Shown here: positions 25,066 through 33,386 of the stretch, in pieces
Position numbering within the stretch: position 1 is the stretch's first letter
Layout of the letters: each line of letters starts with the position of its first letter
Assembly: GCF_002752675.1 (NCBI RefSeq)
Contig: NZ_CP024608.1
Span: 2,604,001 to 2,668,000, forward strand
Source: Massilia violaceinigra
GTDB lineage: Bacteria > Pseudomonadota > Gammaproteobacteria > Burkholderiales > Burkholderiaceae_D
Direction of reading: 5' to 3'
DNA length: 64,000 nucleotides
Notes under the pieces: model-generated
Database searches by the model: none
Told to the model about the DNA's origin: nothing
What the model saw: only the letters and a program-made list of their open reading frames with translations
Made by a program: the position numbers and the translations under genes

Positions 25066-26418
25066 ATGAACGACTCCGTCTTTATCCACACCCAGGATCA
25101 GCTGCAGCAGCTGGCGCGCGACGTTTTGGCCTTTGCCAAGGAGAGGGGCGGCACCGATGCTGCCGTCGACATCAGCGAGGGCAGCGGTCTGTCAGTGTCG
25201 GTCCGGCGTGGCAAAATCGAGACGATCGAGCAGAATAAAGACAAGGGCATGGGCGTGACCGTGTATATCGGTCAAAAACGCGGCAATGCCAGCACCTCCG
25301 ACTTTTCCCCGGCGGCGCTGCGCGCCACGGTCGATGCGGCCTACAACATCGCCCGTTTCACGGCCGACGACGATTGCGCGGGCCTGGCCGACGCCGACAT
25401 GCTCGAAATGAAGCCGCGCGACCTGCGCCTGTGCTACCCGTGGATGATCTCCACCGAAGAAGCGGTGGTCCTGGCGCAGCGCGCCGAAGCGGCCGCCTTC
25501 GACGTCGATGCGCGCATCACCAACAGCGAGGGCGCCAGCGTGCACGTGCAGCAGTCGCACTTCGTGTCGGCCAATTCGCGCGGTTTCGCGGGCGGCTATC
25601 CGTTCTCGCGCCACACCCTGTCGGTGGCGCCGATCGCCGGCAAGGGCGCCAAGATGCAGCGCGACGACTGGTACACCTCGGTGCGCGACCCGAAAAAGAT
25701 GGCCCAGCCCGAGGCAGTCGGCCGCTACGCCGCCGAACGCGCCCTGGCGCGCCTGAACGCGCGCAAGCTCGATACGCGCACCTGCCCGGTGCTGTTCGAG
25801 GCGCCGCTGGCGGCCGGCTTGCTCGGCTCCTTCGTGCAGGCCACCTCGGGCGGTGCGCTGTACCGCAAGTCGACCTTCCTGCTCGATTCGCTGGGGCAGT
25901 CGGTATTCCCTTCGCATATCCAGATCCTGGAAGACCCGCACGTGGTCGGCGCGGTCGGCTCGGCCCCGTTCGATGAGGAAGGCGTGCGCACCGTGCGCCG
26001 CAATGTGGTCAAGGATGGCGTGGTGCAGGGTTACTTCCTGTCGTCGTACTCGGCGCGCAAGCTGGGCATGAAAACCACGGGCAATGCGGGCGGTTCGCAC
26101 AACCTCACCATGAGCTCGACCCAGACCAAGCGCGGCGACGACTTCGCCGGCATGATCAAGAAGATGGGCCGCGGCCTGCTGGTCACCGAACTGATGGGCC
26201 AGGGCACCAACTACGTGACCGGCGATTATTCGCGCGGCGCCTCCGGTTTCTGGGTCGAGAATGGCGTAATCCAGTATCCGGTCGAGGAAATCACCATCGC
26301 CGGCAACATGAAGGATATCTTCCAGCAGATCGTCGCCATCGGCAATGACGTGCTCATCCGTGGCAACAAGCAGACCGGTTCGATTTTGATTGAAAAGATG
26401 GTTGTCGCCGGCGGCTGA
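25066..26418 (+). CDS. pmbA: Metalloprotease PmbA (TldE)
   Basis: A 450-residue member of the TldD/PmbA family. Together with TldD it forms a heterodimeric zinc protease that matures modified peptides such as microcin B17 and degrades CcdA. Typical stretches are VSVRRGKIETIEQNKDKGMGVTVYIGQ, ARITNSEGASV, SGGALYRKSTFLLDSLG, GNAGGSHNLTM and TELMGQGTNYVTGDYSRGASGFWVENG. The PmbA subunit lacks the HExxxH zinc motif of TldD, and none is seen here, as expected. Starts 92 bases from the divergent darP gene; a TATCAT at 25026-25031 is a candidate -10 box. Confidence 0.93.
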   Translation: MNDSVFIHTQDQLQQLARDVLAFAKERGGTDAAVDISEGSGLSVSVRRGKIETIEQNKDKGMGVTVYIGQKRGNASTSDFSPAALRATVDAAYNIARFTADDDCAGLADADMLEMKPRDLRLCYPWMISTEEAVVLAQRAEAAAFDVDARITNSEGASVHVQQSHFVSANSRGFAGGYPFSRHTLSVAPIAGKGAKMQRDDWYTSVRDPKKMAQPEAVGRYAAERALARLNARKLDTRTCPVLFEAPLAAGLLGSFVQATSGGALYRKSTFLLDSLGQSVFPSHIQILEDPHVVGAVGSAPFDEEGVRTVRRNVVKDGVVQGYFLSSYSARKLGMKTTGNAGGSHNLTMSSTQTKRGDDFAGMIKKMGRGLLVTELMGQGTNYVTGDYSRGASGFWVENGVIQYPVEEITIAGNMKDIFQQIVAIGNDVLIRGNKQTGSILIEKMVVAGG

Positions 26419-26436
26419 TCGCTGCTGATACCCTTG

Positions 26437-26461
26437 CGCGTGGGTACCTTGTGCCCACGCG
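26437..26461 (+). terminator. Hairpin after pmbA
   Basis: CGCGTGGG and CCCACGCG form an eight-base stem around a nine-base loop about 20 bases after the pmbA stop. No long T run follows, so termination is likely but not certain. Confidence 0.5.
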
Positions 26462-26610
26462 AAACACCCCTCCCGATTCTCCCCTCCGCTCTGTAAGACT
26501 CCTGTAAGATAAATTACATTGCATGCTTGCCTAGACGCAAATACACTAGCTCTAGCACCATGACACTGGTGGTTTTCCCGTGACGTAAACACTTCAGGAG
26601 ACACAGACAT

Positions 26611-27696
26611 ATGGAACGTCGTTCCTTTATTAAAAAAGCGGCAGTTGGCGCTGCAGCGGGCGCAGTCGCCGCACCGGCGCTGGCACAGTCGCATCCAACC
26701 ATCACCTGGCGCCTTGCCAGCAGCTTTCCCAAATCCCTCGATACCATTTTCGGCGCGGCCGATATCCTCACCAAGCGCGTCTCCGAGCTCACCGGTGGCA
26801 AGTTCAACATCCGCTCGTTCGCGGCCGGCGAAATCGTGCCGGGCCTGCAAGTGCTCGACGCGGTCCAGGCCGGCACGGTGGAAATCGGCCACAGCGCGTC
26901 CTACTACTACTTCGGCAAGGACGCCACCTTCGCCTTCGACTGCGCGGTGCCGTTCGGCCTCACCTCGCGCCAGCACACGGCCTGGTACCAGGAAGGCGGC
27001 GGACGCGAACTGACCCGCAACTTCTTCAAGGGCTACGGCATCGTCAACTTCCTGGGTGGTAATTCCGGCACCCAGATGGGTGGCTGGTTCCGCAAAGAAA
27101 TCAAGTCGGTGGAAGACCTGAAGGGCACCAAGATGCGCGTCGGCGGCTTCGCCGGCAAGGTGCTCGAGCGCCTGGGCCTGGTGCCGCAGCAGTTGGCTGG
27201 TGGCGACATTTATCCTGCGCTGGAAAAAGGCACGATCGACGCGGCCGAATGGGTCGGTCCTTACGATGACGAAAAACTGGGCTTCTACAAAGTCGCGCCG
27301 TATTACTACGCGCCGGGCTGGTGGGAAGCGGGCGCGAGCTTCTCCTTCTATGTGAACATCAAGGAATGGGAAAAGCTGCCCAAGGAATACCAGGCGGCGC
27401 TGGAATGCGCCACGTATGAGGCGCACATCGGCATGCAGGCCGAGTACGACGCCAAGAACCCGGCGGCCCTGGCACGGCTGATCAAGAATGGCGTCAAGCT
27501 GCGCACCTTCTCGAAAGACATCATGGATGGCTGCTACAAGGCGGCGCAGGATGTGATGAACGAGGAAGCGGCCAAGAACGCCAAGTTCAAGGCCATCTAC
27601 GAGCCGTGGAAGCGATTCCGCCAGGATCAGAACATGTGGGCGTCGGTGTCCGAAGCAGCCATGCTCGACTACATGATCAAGGCCGGGCGCAAGTAA
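26611..27696 (+). CDS. TRAP transporter substrate-binding protein (mannitol/chloroaromatic type)
   Basis: A 361-residue periplasmic binding protein with a Tat-like signal (ERRSFIKKAA, cleavage after ALAQ at about 26). It belongs to the DctP group seen with mannitol/chloroaromatic TRAP systems: WRLASSFPKSLDTIFGAAD, VLDAVQAGTVEIGHSASYYYFGKD, DAAEWVGPYDDEKLGFYKVAPYYYAPGWWE. It captures a carboxylated substrate and hands it to a DctQ/DctM permease. No permease lies beside it; the only dctQM pair in the window is 28 kb away. A close paralog lies at 35689-36774. AGGAG lies 11 bases before the ATG. Confidence 0.9.
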   Translation: MERRSFIKKAAVGAAAGAVAAPALAQSHPTITWRLASSFPKSLDTIFGAADILTKRVSELTGGKFNIRSFAAGEIVPGLQVLDAVQAGTVEIGHSASYYYFGKDATFAFDCAVPFGLTSRQHTAWYQEGGGRELTRNFFKGYGIVNFLGGNSGTQMGGWFRKEIKSVEDLKGTKMRVGGFAGKVLERLGLVPQQLAGGDIYPALEKGTIDAAEWVGPYDDEKLGFYKVAPYYYAPGWWEAGASFSFYVNIKEWEKLPKEYQAALECATYEAHIGMQAEYDAKNPAALARLIKNGVKLRTFSKDIMDGCYKAAQDVMNEEAAKNAKFKAIYEPWKRFRQDQNMWASVSEAAMLDYMIKAGRK

Positions 27697-27739
27697 CCTG
27701 ACGTTCCAACCGCTCGCGCGTCCTTCGCGCAAGCGGCGG

Positions 27740-27779
27740 CAGGGCTGCGTGTGAAGCGAACGCTTCACACGCAGCCCTG
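27740..27779 (+). terminator. Perfect 40-base palindrome, likely terminator
   Basis: CAGGGCTGCGTGTGAAGCG at 27740-27758 is exactly reverse-complemented at 27761-27779, with only AA between them. The stem of about 18 pairs follows the TRAP binding-protein stop by 43 bases and precedes TTATCC. Perfect pairing of this length is unusual for a simple terminator. Confidence 0.65.
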
Positions 27780-27797
27780 TTATCCACCAGATTCCTC

Positions 27798-28445
27798 ATG
27801 AAAAAAATACTGTTCCTTGCGCTGATCGCCGGCGGCGCCTTCTATGCCTACAAAACCGGCCGCCTGTCCGGCGGCGGCAGCGGCGCGTTCGACAAGGATG
27901 GCAAGCCGACCGTGATGCTGTTCACCAGCCCCGAATGCGGCGACCCTTGCGACAAGATCCGCAACGAATTGAAAAAGCGCGTGCCGACATTCCAGGAGGT
28001 GGTCCTCACCGAGCCGGATAACAAGTACCGCGTGAACGCACTGCCGACGGTCATCGCCGGCAAGCAGCGCGCCGTCGGCGACGATGTACATGCCCTGGCC
28101 GGCATGCTCGGCGAAGTGCTGGGCAAGGATGCGCTGACCCGGCGCGAGCTTATCGTCATGGCGAACCATTTCGATGCGCAGGACAAGCCCAAGGTGGTGC
28201 TGTACGGGACCAAATGGTGCGGCTACTGCAAGGCGCAGCGCGAACTGTTCGAGGAAAAGAAGATCCCCTTCGAAGATGTCGATGTCGAGGCATCGGAAGC
28301 CGGCGCCATTGCCTACAACGCGCTCGAAGGCAGCGGCTATCCGCTCACGTATGTGGGATACCGCCGCTTTGGCGGATACAAGGAAGCGGAGATCCTGGCG
28401 GCCGTCGAGGAACTGACGAAACAACCGCAGGCCAATTTGCGCTGA
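27798..28445 (+). CDS. Glutaredoxin-like protein with two thioredoxin-fold halves
   Basis: A 215-residue protein with an N-terminal hydrophobic helix (residues 4-20) that should anchor it to the inner membrane or export it. Residues 36-105 resemble a degenerate thioredoxin fold with Cys47 and Cys51 in a CGDPC (CxxxC) rather than CxxC. Residues 128-205 are glutaredoxin-like with a normal active site CGYC (Cys141, Cys144) and a YPLTYVGYRRFGGYKEAEIL tail. The role is probably thiol-disulfide exchange. The altered spacing of the first pair suggests it has lost redox activity or binds something else. Confidence 0.8.
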   Translation: MKKILFLALIAGGAFYAYKTGRLSGGGSGAFDKDGKPTVMLFTSPECGDPCDKIRNELKKRVPTFQEVVLTEPDNKYRVNALPTVIAGKQRAVGDDVHALAGMLGEVLGKDALTRRELIVMANHFDAQDKPKVVLYGTKWCGYCKAQRELFEEKKIPFEDVDVEASEAGAIAYNALEGSGYPLTYVGYRRFGGYKEAEILAAVEELTKQPQANLR

Positions 28446-28450
28446 CGGCA

Positions 28451-28479
28451 AGGGCGCCCTGCTGCGGCAGGCACGCCCT
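28451..28479. terminator. Hairpin between convergent genes
   Basis: AGGGCG (28451-28456) pairs with CGCCCT (28474-28479) and an inner CCTGC pairs with GCAGG, giving an extended stem between the glutaredoxin-like and OmpW genes. Confidence 0.5.
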
Positions 28480-28485
28480 GTTACA

Positions 28486-29097
28486 TCAGAAGCGGTAACC
28501 GGCGCCCACGGCGATCAGGACCGGATCGACCTTCACGGTGCTGACCCTGGCGCCGGAGATCATCACATCGCTGCGGATATTGAGACGCTTGATGTCCAGG
28601 TTGAGCGACCAGTTTTTATCGATCCTGTAATCCACGCCGGCCTGCAGGGCCAGTCCCACGCTATCGTTTTCCAGCTCGCCCGCGCCGTTCAGCAGCCTGA
28701 CCTTGGAGATGCGCGTGTAGTTGATGCCGGCGCCGAGGTAAGGCTTGAACTGGGCGATCGGGTTGAAGTGGTACTGGCCCAGCAAGCTTGGCGGCAGGTG
28801 CTTGAAGGTGCCGATCCTGGCGCCGTCGAGCATCACATCGTGTTTTTGCGGATAGGTCAGCACCAGCTCGGCCGCAAGGTTGGGCGTGAAAAAATAGCTG
28901 ACGTCGACTTCCGGGATGGTCTTGCCGGACACCGAAATGCGGTCCGATGCACCGACGCCGCCGACCGGTGTCGATTTATCGGCCGGGTTCAGGTGCGCGG
29001 CGCGTGCGCGCACCAGCCATTGTCCGTCCTGGGCATGCGCTTCAACGGCAACCAGGCCCAGCATGCTGACTGCGACTGCTAACAATTTGCTCTTCAT
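28486..29097 (-). CDS. ompW: OmpW family outer membrane protein
   Basis: A 203-residue outer-membrane beta-barrel. The signal peptide ends VEAHAQ (about residue 22). Family features: WLVRARAAHLNP, a SYFFTPNLAAELVLTYPQKHDV segment, HLPPSLLGQYHF, FKPYLGAGINYTRIS, and the C-terminal AVGAGYRF with a terminal phenylalanine that is the outer-membrane sorting signal. OmpW proteins form small eight-stranded pores for hydrophobic molecules. I chose the ATG at 29097, with AAGGAAG upstream, over a GTG one codon earlier. Confidence 0.92.
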   Translation of the reverse strand: MKSKLLAVAVSMLGLVAVEAHAQDGQWLVRARAAHLNPADKSTPVGGVGASDRISVSGKTIPEVDVSYFFTPNLAAELVLTYPQKHDVMLDGARIGTFKHLPPSLLGQYHFNPIAQFKPYLGAGINYTRISKVRLLNGAGELENDSVGLALQAGVDYRIDKNWSLNLDIKRLNIRSDVMISGARVSTVKVDPVLIAVGAGYRF

Positions 29098-29235
29098 CAC
29101 AACTTCCTTCTTCGTTTGTCATTGGGTATGGAAGAAGTCTATTGATTGGCCTCAACAAAATCGTTGATGTGAATCAAAAAATCGACGTGATGATGAAAAG
29201 CCGTATCGGATCAAGCCGGGTGACGCAGCGATCGC

Positions 29236-29282
29236 AGGATCGGTTGCAGCACCGCGGCGCCCAGGCGTGCGCTGCGCGCGCC
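29236..29282. repeat. Left copy of the M14 gene 3' end (attL-like), first part
   Basis: These 47 bases are identical to 33559-33605, inside the 3' end of the M14 carboxypeptidase gene. The copy continues after the insertion sequence at 30887. Read on the minus strand it encodes an alternative carboxypeptidase C-terminus (AVLQPILRSLRHPA, stop) that differs from the present gene end (AVLQPILLAVRQ). This is what site-specific integration into a gene end leaves behind. Confidence 0.75.
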
Positions 29283-29347
29283 CCCTGTGTCAATATAACT
29301 TGAGACACCTACCCGATTAATTTAAAGTACAGCGGTAGGTTCCCAAC

Positions 29348-29809
29348 ATGCACAACAGAAAGCAAAAAATCAGCACCCCAGCAACTTCCCATGACAGGAA
29401 AGACGTAGCGTCCTCCGAAGTGCAGCGCCCCGATCCGGAGGTAGTCCCGACGGCCAAGCGGCGTGCCTTTTCCGCAGCCGAGAAATTGCGCATTCTGGCC
29501 GCCGCCGATGCCTGCGCGGCACCAGGTGACATCGGCGCATTGCTCAGGCGTGAGGGCATCTACTCGTCGCATTTGGCGACATGGCGCAAGCAGCGTCAAG
29601 CCGTCGGAGAAGCGGCAGCACTGGAGCGCAAGCGCGGGCCGAAAGCAGATCCCGCCGCCGCGCAAACGCGGCGCGTGCTGGAACTGGAAAAAGAGGTCGA
29701 GCGCCTGCGTGCCAAACTGGTCAAGGCGGACCTGATCATCGACGTCCAAAAAAAACTTTCCACTCTGCTGGGACTGAGTACCAGCGACAGACTGAGCGAG
29801 CCGAAGTGA
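29348..29809 (+). CDS. IS3-family transposase OrfA
   Basis: A 153-residue protein with a helix-turn-helix region (KRRAFSAAEKLRILAAADAC, then YSSHLATWRKQR) followed by a leucine-rich coiled coil (LELEKEVERLRAKLVKADLI). In IS3 elements OrfA binds the terminal repeats and regulates transposition. It ends at 29809, overlapping the possible GTG start of OrfB by four bases. An A8 run at 29748-29755 lies near its 3' end. Confidence 0.9.
   Translation: MHNRKQKISTPATSHDRKDVASSEVQRPDPEVVPTAKRRAFSAAEKLRILAAADACAAPGDIGALLRREGIYSSHLATWRKQRQAVGEAAALERKRGPKADPAAAQTRRVLELEKEVERLRAKLVKADLIIDVQKKLSTLLGLSTSDRLSEPK
29748..29755 (+). other. Likely programmed -1 frameshift site of the IS
   Basis: In the OrfA frame the sequence reads CAA AAA AAA CTT. 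A slip of one base backwards on the eight As would continue into the OrfB frame, which is open from well before this point through 30825. IS3 elements commonly make their active OrfAB transposase this way. Confidence 0.6.
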
Positions 29810-30825
29810 TCGACGCCGCCAACAACCTGGCTGATCGCGTCGGCGTCGCCGCTGCCTGTCGGGCCTTGCGTTTGCCACGCAGCGCCCTGTATCGGGACCG
29901 CGCCGCGCGCCGCGTCTGCACGCTGCCGCTTGCTTGCGTCGCAGCACCCGCGCGGCGGCCACCGCTGGCGCTATCGGAGCTGGAGCGCCGCGTCGTGCTC
30001 GACGTGCTCAACAGCCCTCGTTTCGCCAATTGCGCGCCGGCAGCGATCCACGCCCAGTTGCTCGACGAAGGACGCTACGTGGCTTCGGTGCGCACCATGT
30101 ACCGCTTGCTGCAAGGATGTGCTGCCGTGCGCGAGCGCCGCAACCAGTTGCGTCATCCTGAATACGCCAAACCGGAGCTGCTGGCCGTGGTGCCCAATCA
30201 AGTCTGGAGCTGGGATATCACCAAACTGAAGGGCCCGGTCAGAGGAACGTGTTTCCATCTGTATGTCATCCTCGACATCTTCAGCCGCTACGTCGTCGGC
30301 TGGATGGTGGCCGAGCAGGAAACCGCCGAACTGGCAGAGCAACTCATTGCCGACACCGCCGCGAAGGAAGACATCATGCCAGGCACGCTGACCTTGCATG
30401 CCGACCGGGGCAGCAGCATGCGTTCCAAGCCGGTAGCGACGCTGCTGTCAGACCTGGGCATCGTCAAGTCCCACAGCAGGCCCTACGTCTCCGACGACAA
30501 TCCGTACTCGGAGGCGCAGTTCAAGACCATGAAGTACCAGCCGGGGTTTCCTGCACGCTTCGGATCGCTGGCCGATGCGCGCGTTCACTGCGCCACGTTC
30601 TTTACGTGGTACAACCACCAGCATCGCCATTCCGGCATCGCCATGATGACGCCTGAGAGCGTCCACACGGGCCGCGCGGCCGAAGTGGGCAAACAACGCC
30701 AAGCCACTCTGGCGGACGCCTTCCAGCGCACGCCGAATCGTTTCAAGCACCGCATGCCGCAGACGCAAAGACTGCCAACTGCAGCCTGGATCAACCCACC
30801 GGCCACTGAGAAAAAGGCCGCCTGA
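29806..30825 (+). CDS. IS3-family transposase OrfB (DDE integrase core)
   Basis: About 339 residues if started at the GTG overlapping the OrfA stop; it may instead be made only as the C-terminal part of a frameshifted OrfAB. The catalytic triad is intact: Asp137 in WSWDITKLKG, Asp200 in LHADRGSSM and Glu236 in NPYSEAQFKTMKY, with the classic 35 residues between the last two. FTWYNHQHRHSGIAMMTPE follows. No stop or frameshift disrupts it, so the element may still be active. Confidence 0.9.
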   Translation: MIDAANNLADRVGVAAACRALRLPRSALYRDRAARRVCTLPLACVAAPARRPPLALSELERRVVLDVLNSPRFANCAPAAIHAQLLDEGRYVASVRTMYRLLQGCAAVRERRNQLRHPEYAKPELLAVVPNQVWSWDITKLKGPVRGTCFHLYVILDIFSRYVVGWMVAEQETAELAEQLIADTAAKEDIMPGTLTLHADRGSSMRSKPVATLLSDLGIVKSHSRPYVSDDNPYSEAQFKTMKYQPGFPARFGSLADARVHCATFFTWYNHQHRHSGIAMMTPESVHTGRAAEVGKQRQATLADAFQRTPNRFKHRMPQTQRLPTAAWINPPATEKKAA

Positions 30826-30886
30826 AACCCGAGATTTAGACTCTCACAAGTTCAATATGGTGTTTCAAAATCATTGACACGCTCCG

Positions 30887-30906
30887 GCGCCGTCCCAGCC
30901 GCAAAT
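30887..30906. repeat. Left copy of the M14 gene 3' end, second part
   Basis: GCGCCGTCCCAGCCGCAAAT resumes the repeat where the IS interrupted it and equals 33601-33620 exactly. Beyond 30906 the match becomes patchy (AGGATA.., CGTTGTCTTTAAC) but still follows the carboxypeptidase gene for several tens of bases. No gene lies from here to 31086. Confidence 0.75.
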
Positions 30907-31086
30907 AGGATACTTCCGTTGTCTTTAACACTGAGCAGCAGGCCGAAAATCAGTTTCTAAATTCGCATAAGTCGATTGCGTCGGATAAGATCCCTTGGGG
31001 CTCTCTCTCTCAAAAACGACTCGGGAGATGCGGGTGATATGAGTTGGCTGGCCATTAACGGTGGAGCTGGCGCAGTAAGTGTGACA

Positions 31087-31923
31087 TTATTCTGGCAGCA
31101 CTGGTTGTTGAGGTTCAGCAGCAAGGCTCATGTGCTCCAGTCGCCAGCGTTTAAGTTGCTTGAACGTTTGGTAGGAAAGAACGGATTCGGAGATCGCTTC
31201 ACATGAACGCAATTCGATCTGTTGCCACATTTTGGTAGGGATGAACAGTTTTTCGTTGAATGCGCTTTCGATGTTTTGTGCGGCCTTCATTGCCGCCGCC
31301 TCCGCTTTCATAAAATCAGGGTCTGCTGCGTGTAAGATAGTGATGTCAAGGACATAGGTGTCATCGGGACCCTCTCGTTTCAAGTCTTCGCCTTCGTCTA
31401 CGTCAAAAAACACACCTGTAATTAATTCCCCATGAGGTTTAACTGCCTTTGCGATTTTTTCGGCCAACTTGAGTTCTTTTGAAGTGAGTCGGCGTTCAAA
31501 TTCATCGGGGAATGCCGATCGGCGATAACGGCTCGCCAGCCACATTTGGAATATGGCGTGGTTTTCAGGGGTCAGTCGAGTTTCAGTACAAGGGAAGAAC
31601 CGGCTCAATGCCAGTTTGTCGACGGCGACCTTCGAAACCGCATCGAACTCTCCCCAGAAAGCCTTAGCGCCCGAAAACTCAACGTGAAGTTTTCGGGAGT
31701 TCTTGGCATGGGTGCAGTTGCCGTCCTTATCGCCCTGACAACCAACCACAAGTTCAATGTGAGGCTCCAATTCAGGATCTTGTGCAAGGTCACAGTCATG
31801 AGTGGCAACTATAACTACTGTTTGCTCTGGCTTAAGCGCATGGCGCAATCCGAGTGTGTCAATTGCGTCGACGCTGAGCAGATACCCTTGTCGCCATGGC
31901 GTATCTCGATTCCACTGGGTCAC
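31087..31923 (-). CDS. Unknown protein of the three-gene accessory cassette
   Basis: A 278-residue soluble protein I cannot assign. Features: an N-terminal PWRQGYLLSVDAIDTLGL, then VVIVATHDCDLAQDPELEPHIELVVG, which looks like a beta strand followed by a conserved HDCDL that could bind metal or form an active site; then a charged helical middle and FDVDEGEDLKREGPDD. It starts at a GTG (31923) with AGAGG upstream, nine bases after the helix-turn-helix gene stop, so it is the third gene of an operon. Its base composition is distinctly lower in GC than core genes. The HDCD motif would be the first thing to test in any functional search. Confidence 0.6.
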   Translation of the reverse strand: MTQWNRDTPWRQGYLLSVDAIDTLGLRHALKPEQTVVIVATHDCDLAQDPELEPHIELVVGCQGDKDGNCTHAKNSRKLHVEFSGAKAFWGEFDAVSKVAVDKLALSRFFPCTETRLTPENHAIFQMWLASRYRRSAFPDEFERRLTSKELKLAEKIAKAVKPHGELITGVFFDVDEGEDLKREGPDDTYVLDITILHAADPDFMKAEAAAMKAAQNIESAFNEKLFIPTKMWQQIELRSCEAISESVLSYQTFKQLKRWRLEHMSLAAEPQQPVLPE

Positions 31924-31932
31924 GGTTAACCT

Positions 31933-32562
31933 CTAGGCATGGTCGCTGGAAGTAGGAAGGTCAAAGTCGGCCGTCGGTTGCGTTTTGACGCGATTGGCAA
32001 CGCGTGCAGTCAACCGTTCGCGTTGCTCAATTTCACGTTTATAAATTTGTGCCAGCAGAACAGCAGATTTTCGAGCTGATTCACCGGCCTGGGCGACTTG
32101 CATTAACGTCTTGCCGTTGGCGAACTTCCGTCTCAGAAGCGCTACGTTAACCGTAACTCCCTCATGCGCCAGCACATCAGCCGCTTGGGCCAGATCACAA
32201 AGCTTTACTGCATTCTCATTCGAAACTGGTTCGCCGTTAAGCCAGTTATAGACTGATTGGCGAGTAACGCCAAACGTTGCAGCGAGGTCTGAAATTGCTG
32301 GAGATAACACCTCACGAATGCGAGCAAGGTCTTCGCTGGGAGTACGAACATGTGTGGCCTCAGCAACCTCGGCAAACGGTCGCGCATAATGCGATCTCAG
32401 AGATGCTTGTTGTAAGTGCTCAAGCGTGAGCTTTCCGCCTGTGCCGATACTAGTAATTGCTGTACTGGCAGCAACCCAGCCGATCCAATGGGATAGGCTT
32501 AATGAGCGACCCGTTGTTACATTTCGTTTTGCAACCCATCCGCCATAGCTTGCAGTAGACAT
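31933..32562 (-). CDS. Helix-turn-helix protein of the accessory cassette
   Basis: A 209-residue protein. Residues about 86-115 (SPAISDLAATFGVTRQSVYNWLNGEPVSN) form a Xre/HTH_3-type DNA-binding motif. The N-terminal 60 residues are Ser/Thr/Gly-rich with a hydrophobic stretch, and the C-terminal part is a long basic helix (IYKREIEQRERLTARVANRVK). GGGAGA lies before the ATG; the gene starts 13 bases after the TIGR04255-like gene. It is a natural candidate to bind the repeats upstream of the operon, but the long flanking parts suggest it may be more than a repressor. Confidence 0.7.
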   Translation of the reverse strand: MSTASYGGWVAKRNVTTGRSLSLSHWIGWVAASTAITSIGTGGKLTLEHLQQASLRSHYARPFAEVAEATHVRTPSEDLARIREVLSPAISDLAATFGVTRQSVYNWLNGEPVSNENAVKLCDLAQAADVLAHEGVTVNVALLRRKFANGKTLMQVAQAGESARKSAVLLAQIYKREIEQRERLTARVANRVKTQPTADFDLPTSSDHA

Positions 32563-32575
32563 GAATTTCTCCCTT

Positions 32576-33370
32576 TTATGCCCACGCGGCTTCTGCGTGC
32601 GGTGTCACTGTAGCTTTAAATGATTTTATAATTTCACCATGCAAAGCAGACAATCGGTCTCTGATTTTTTCGAGGTCAAAGACTTCCCGATGCGCGAACG
32701 ACGCGTCAGTGTCTACAATCGCATGTAAACCTTCGCGCTGAGTGAACTTTGGATCAATTGTTGGGGCTGGACCTGCTAAATCAGCGGGAAGGCCGATTAT
32801 CCCATGTCTTACTAGAACACGTGATATCAATTGACCCGCTGCCGTAATGACTGCCGTCTCGCTAATTGCGTGCTGAAGATGCCCCTCGCCGCGCAACGAT
32901 AAGCCCAATACTTCTGGCACTAAAAAATGTCTAAGGGTCTCATTCTCATTTAAGGGTTGAATCGCATCAAGGTATCGCAAACCGATGCGCTCGACAAAAT
33001 CCAGCCGCAATGCTTGATGTAAAACTTTTAGTCCTTGGAGAAGCGCTGCAGAGAAAGTCTCGAACGTGTCATACGACGTAGTCTGGAAGGAGAGGGCATT
33101 AGTCTCTAGCAAGAACATGGAGCGCCCGTTAATATCACCAAAAATGTAGTGAGACTGCGGGCTAATGCTAGGAGCAAACATTTGTCCTGGTTCCATGCCA
33201 CCAAAGGGCATAACAAGCCGCTGAGTAATCTCCTGCCTAAAGTCCGGAAAATGTGCTTCGCGCATCTTGGCTTGGATGGCGGGAATATATCCTTCCAAAT
33301 TCAAGATGGGGTTGAACTGCACTTGGGCAACAGTATAGAATACTGGTGCGTTACTCAGCTTTTTTCCCAT
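32576..33370 (-). CDS. TIGR04255 family protein
   Basis: A 264-residue protein with the look of the sporadically distributed TIGR04255 family: LSNAPVFYTVAQVQFNPILNL near the start, a middle FQTTSYDTFETFSAALLQGL, then VERIGLRYLDAI, and a C-terminal HREVFDLEKIRDRLSALHGEI. The function of the family is unknown. It is the first gene of the cassette, with GAGGAAA before the ATG and an operator-like region immediately upstream. Low GC and patchy family distribution fit horizontal transfer. Confidence 0.75.
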   Translation of the reverse strand: MGKKLSNAPVFYTVAQVQFNPILNLEGYIPAIQAKMREAHFPDFRQEITQRLVMPFGGMEPGQMFAPSISPQSHYIFGDINGRSMFLLETNALSFQTTSYDTFETFSAALLQGLKVLHQALRLDFVERIGLRYLDAIQPLNENETLRHFLVPEVLGLSLRGEGHLQHAISETAVITAAGQLISRVLVRHGIIGLPADLAGPAPTIDPKFTQREGLHAIVDTDASFAHREVFDLEKIRDRLSALHGEIIKSFKATVTPHAEAAWA

Positions 33371-33386
33371 GATTTCCTCAACATGC

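Larger units (their letters stand above)
29283..30886 (+). mobile_element. IS3-family insertion sequence
   Basis: A 1.6 kb element with two transposase frames. Its ends show an imperfect inverted repeat: TGTCAAT..A.CTTGAGACACC on the left (29288 onward) and, on the right, the complement of GGTGTTTCAAAATCATTGACA. GCGCC at 29278-29282 and again at 30887-30891 would be a 5-base target duplication; the uninterrupted target is present at 33601-33605. The exact ends are inferred from that comparison with the intact copy. Confidence 0.8.

Noticed and set aside
25192..27768. 858-codon minus-strand frame opposite pmbA and the TRAP binding-protein gene
   Set aside because: No domain and shadow-like composition; both plus-strand genes are certain.
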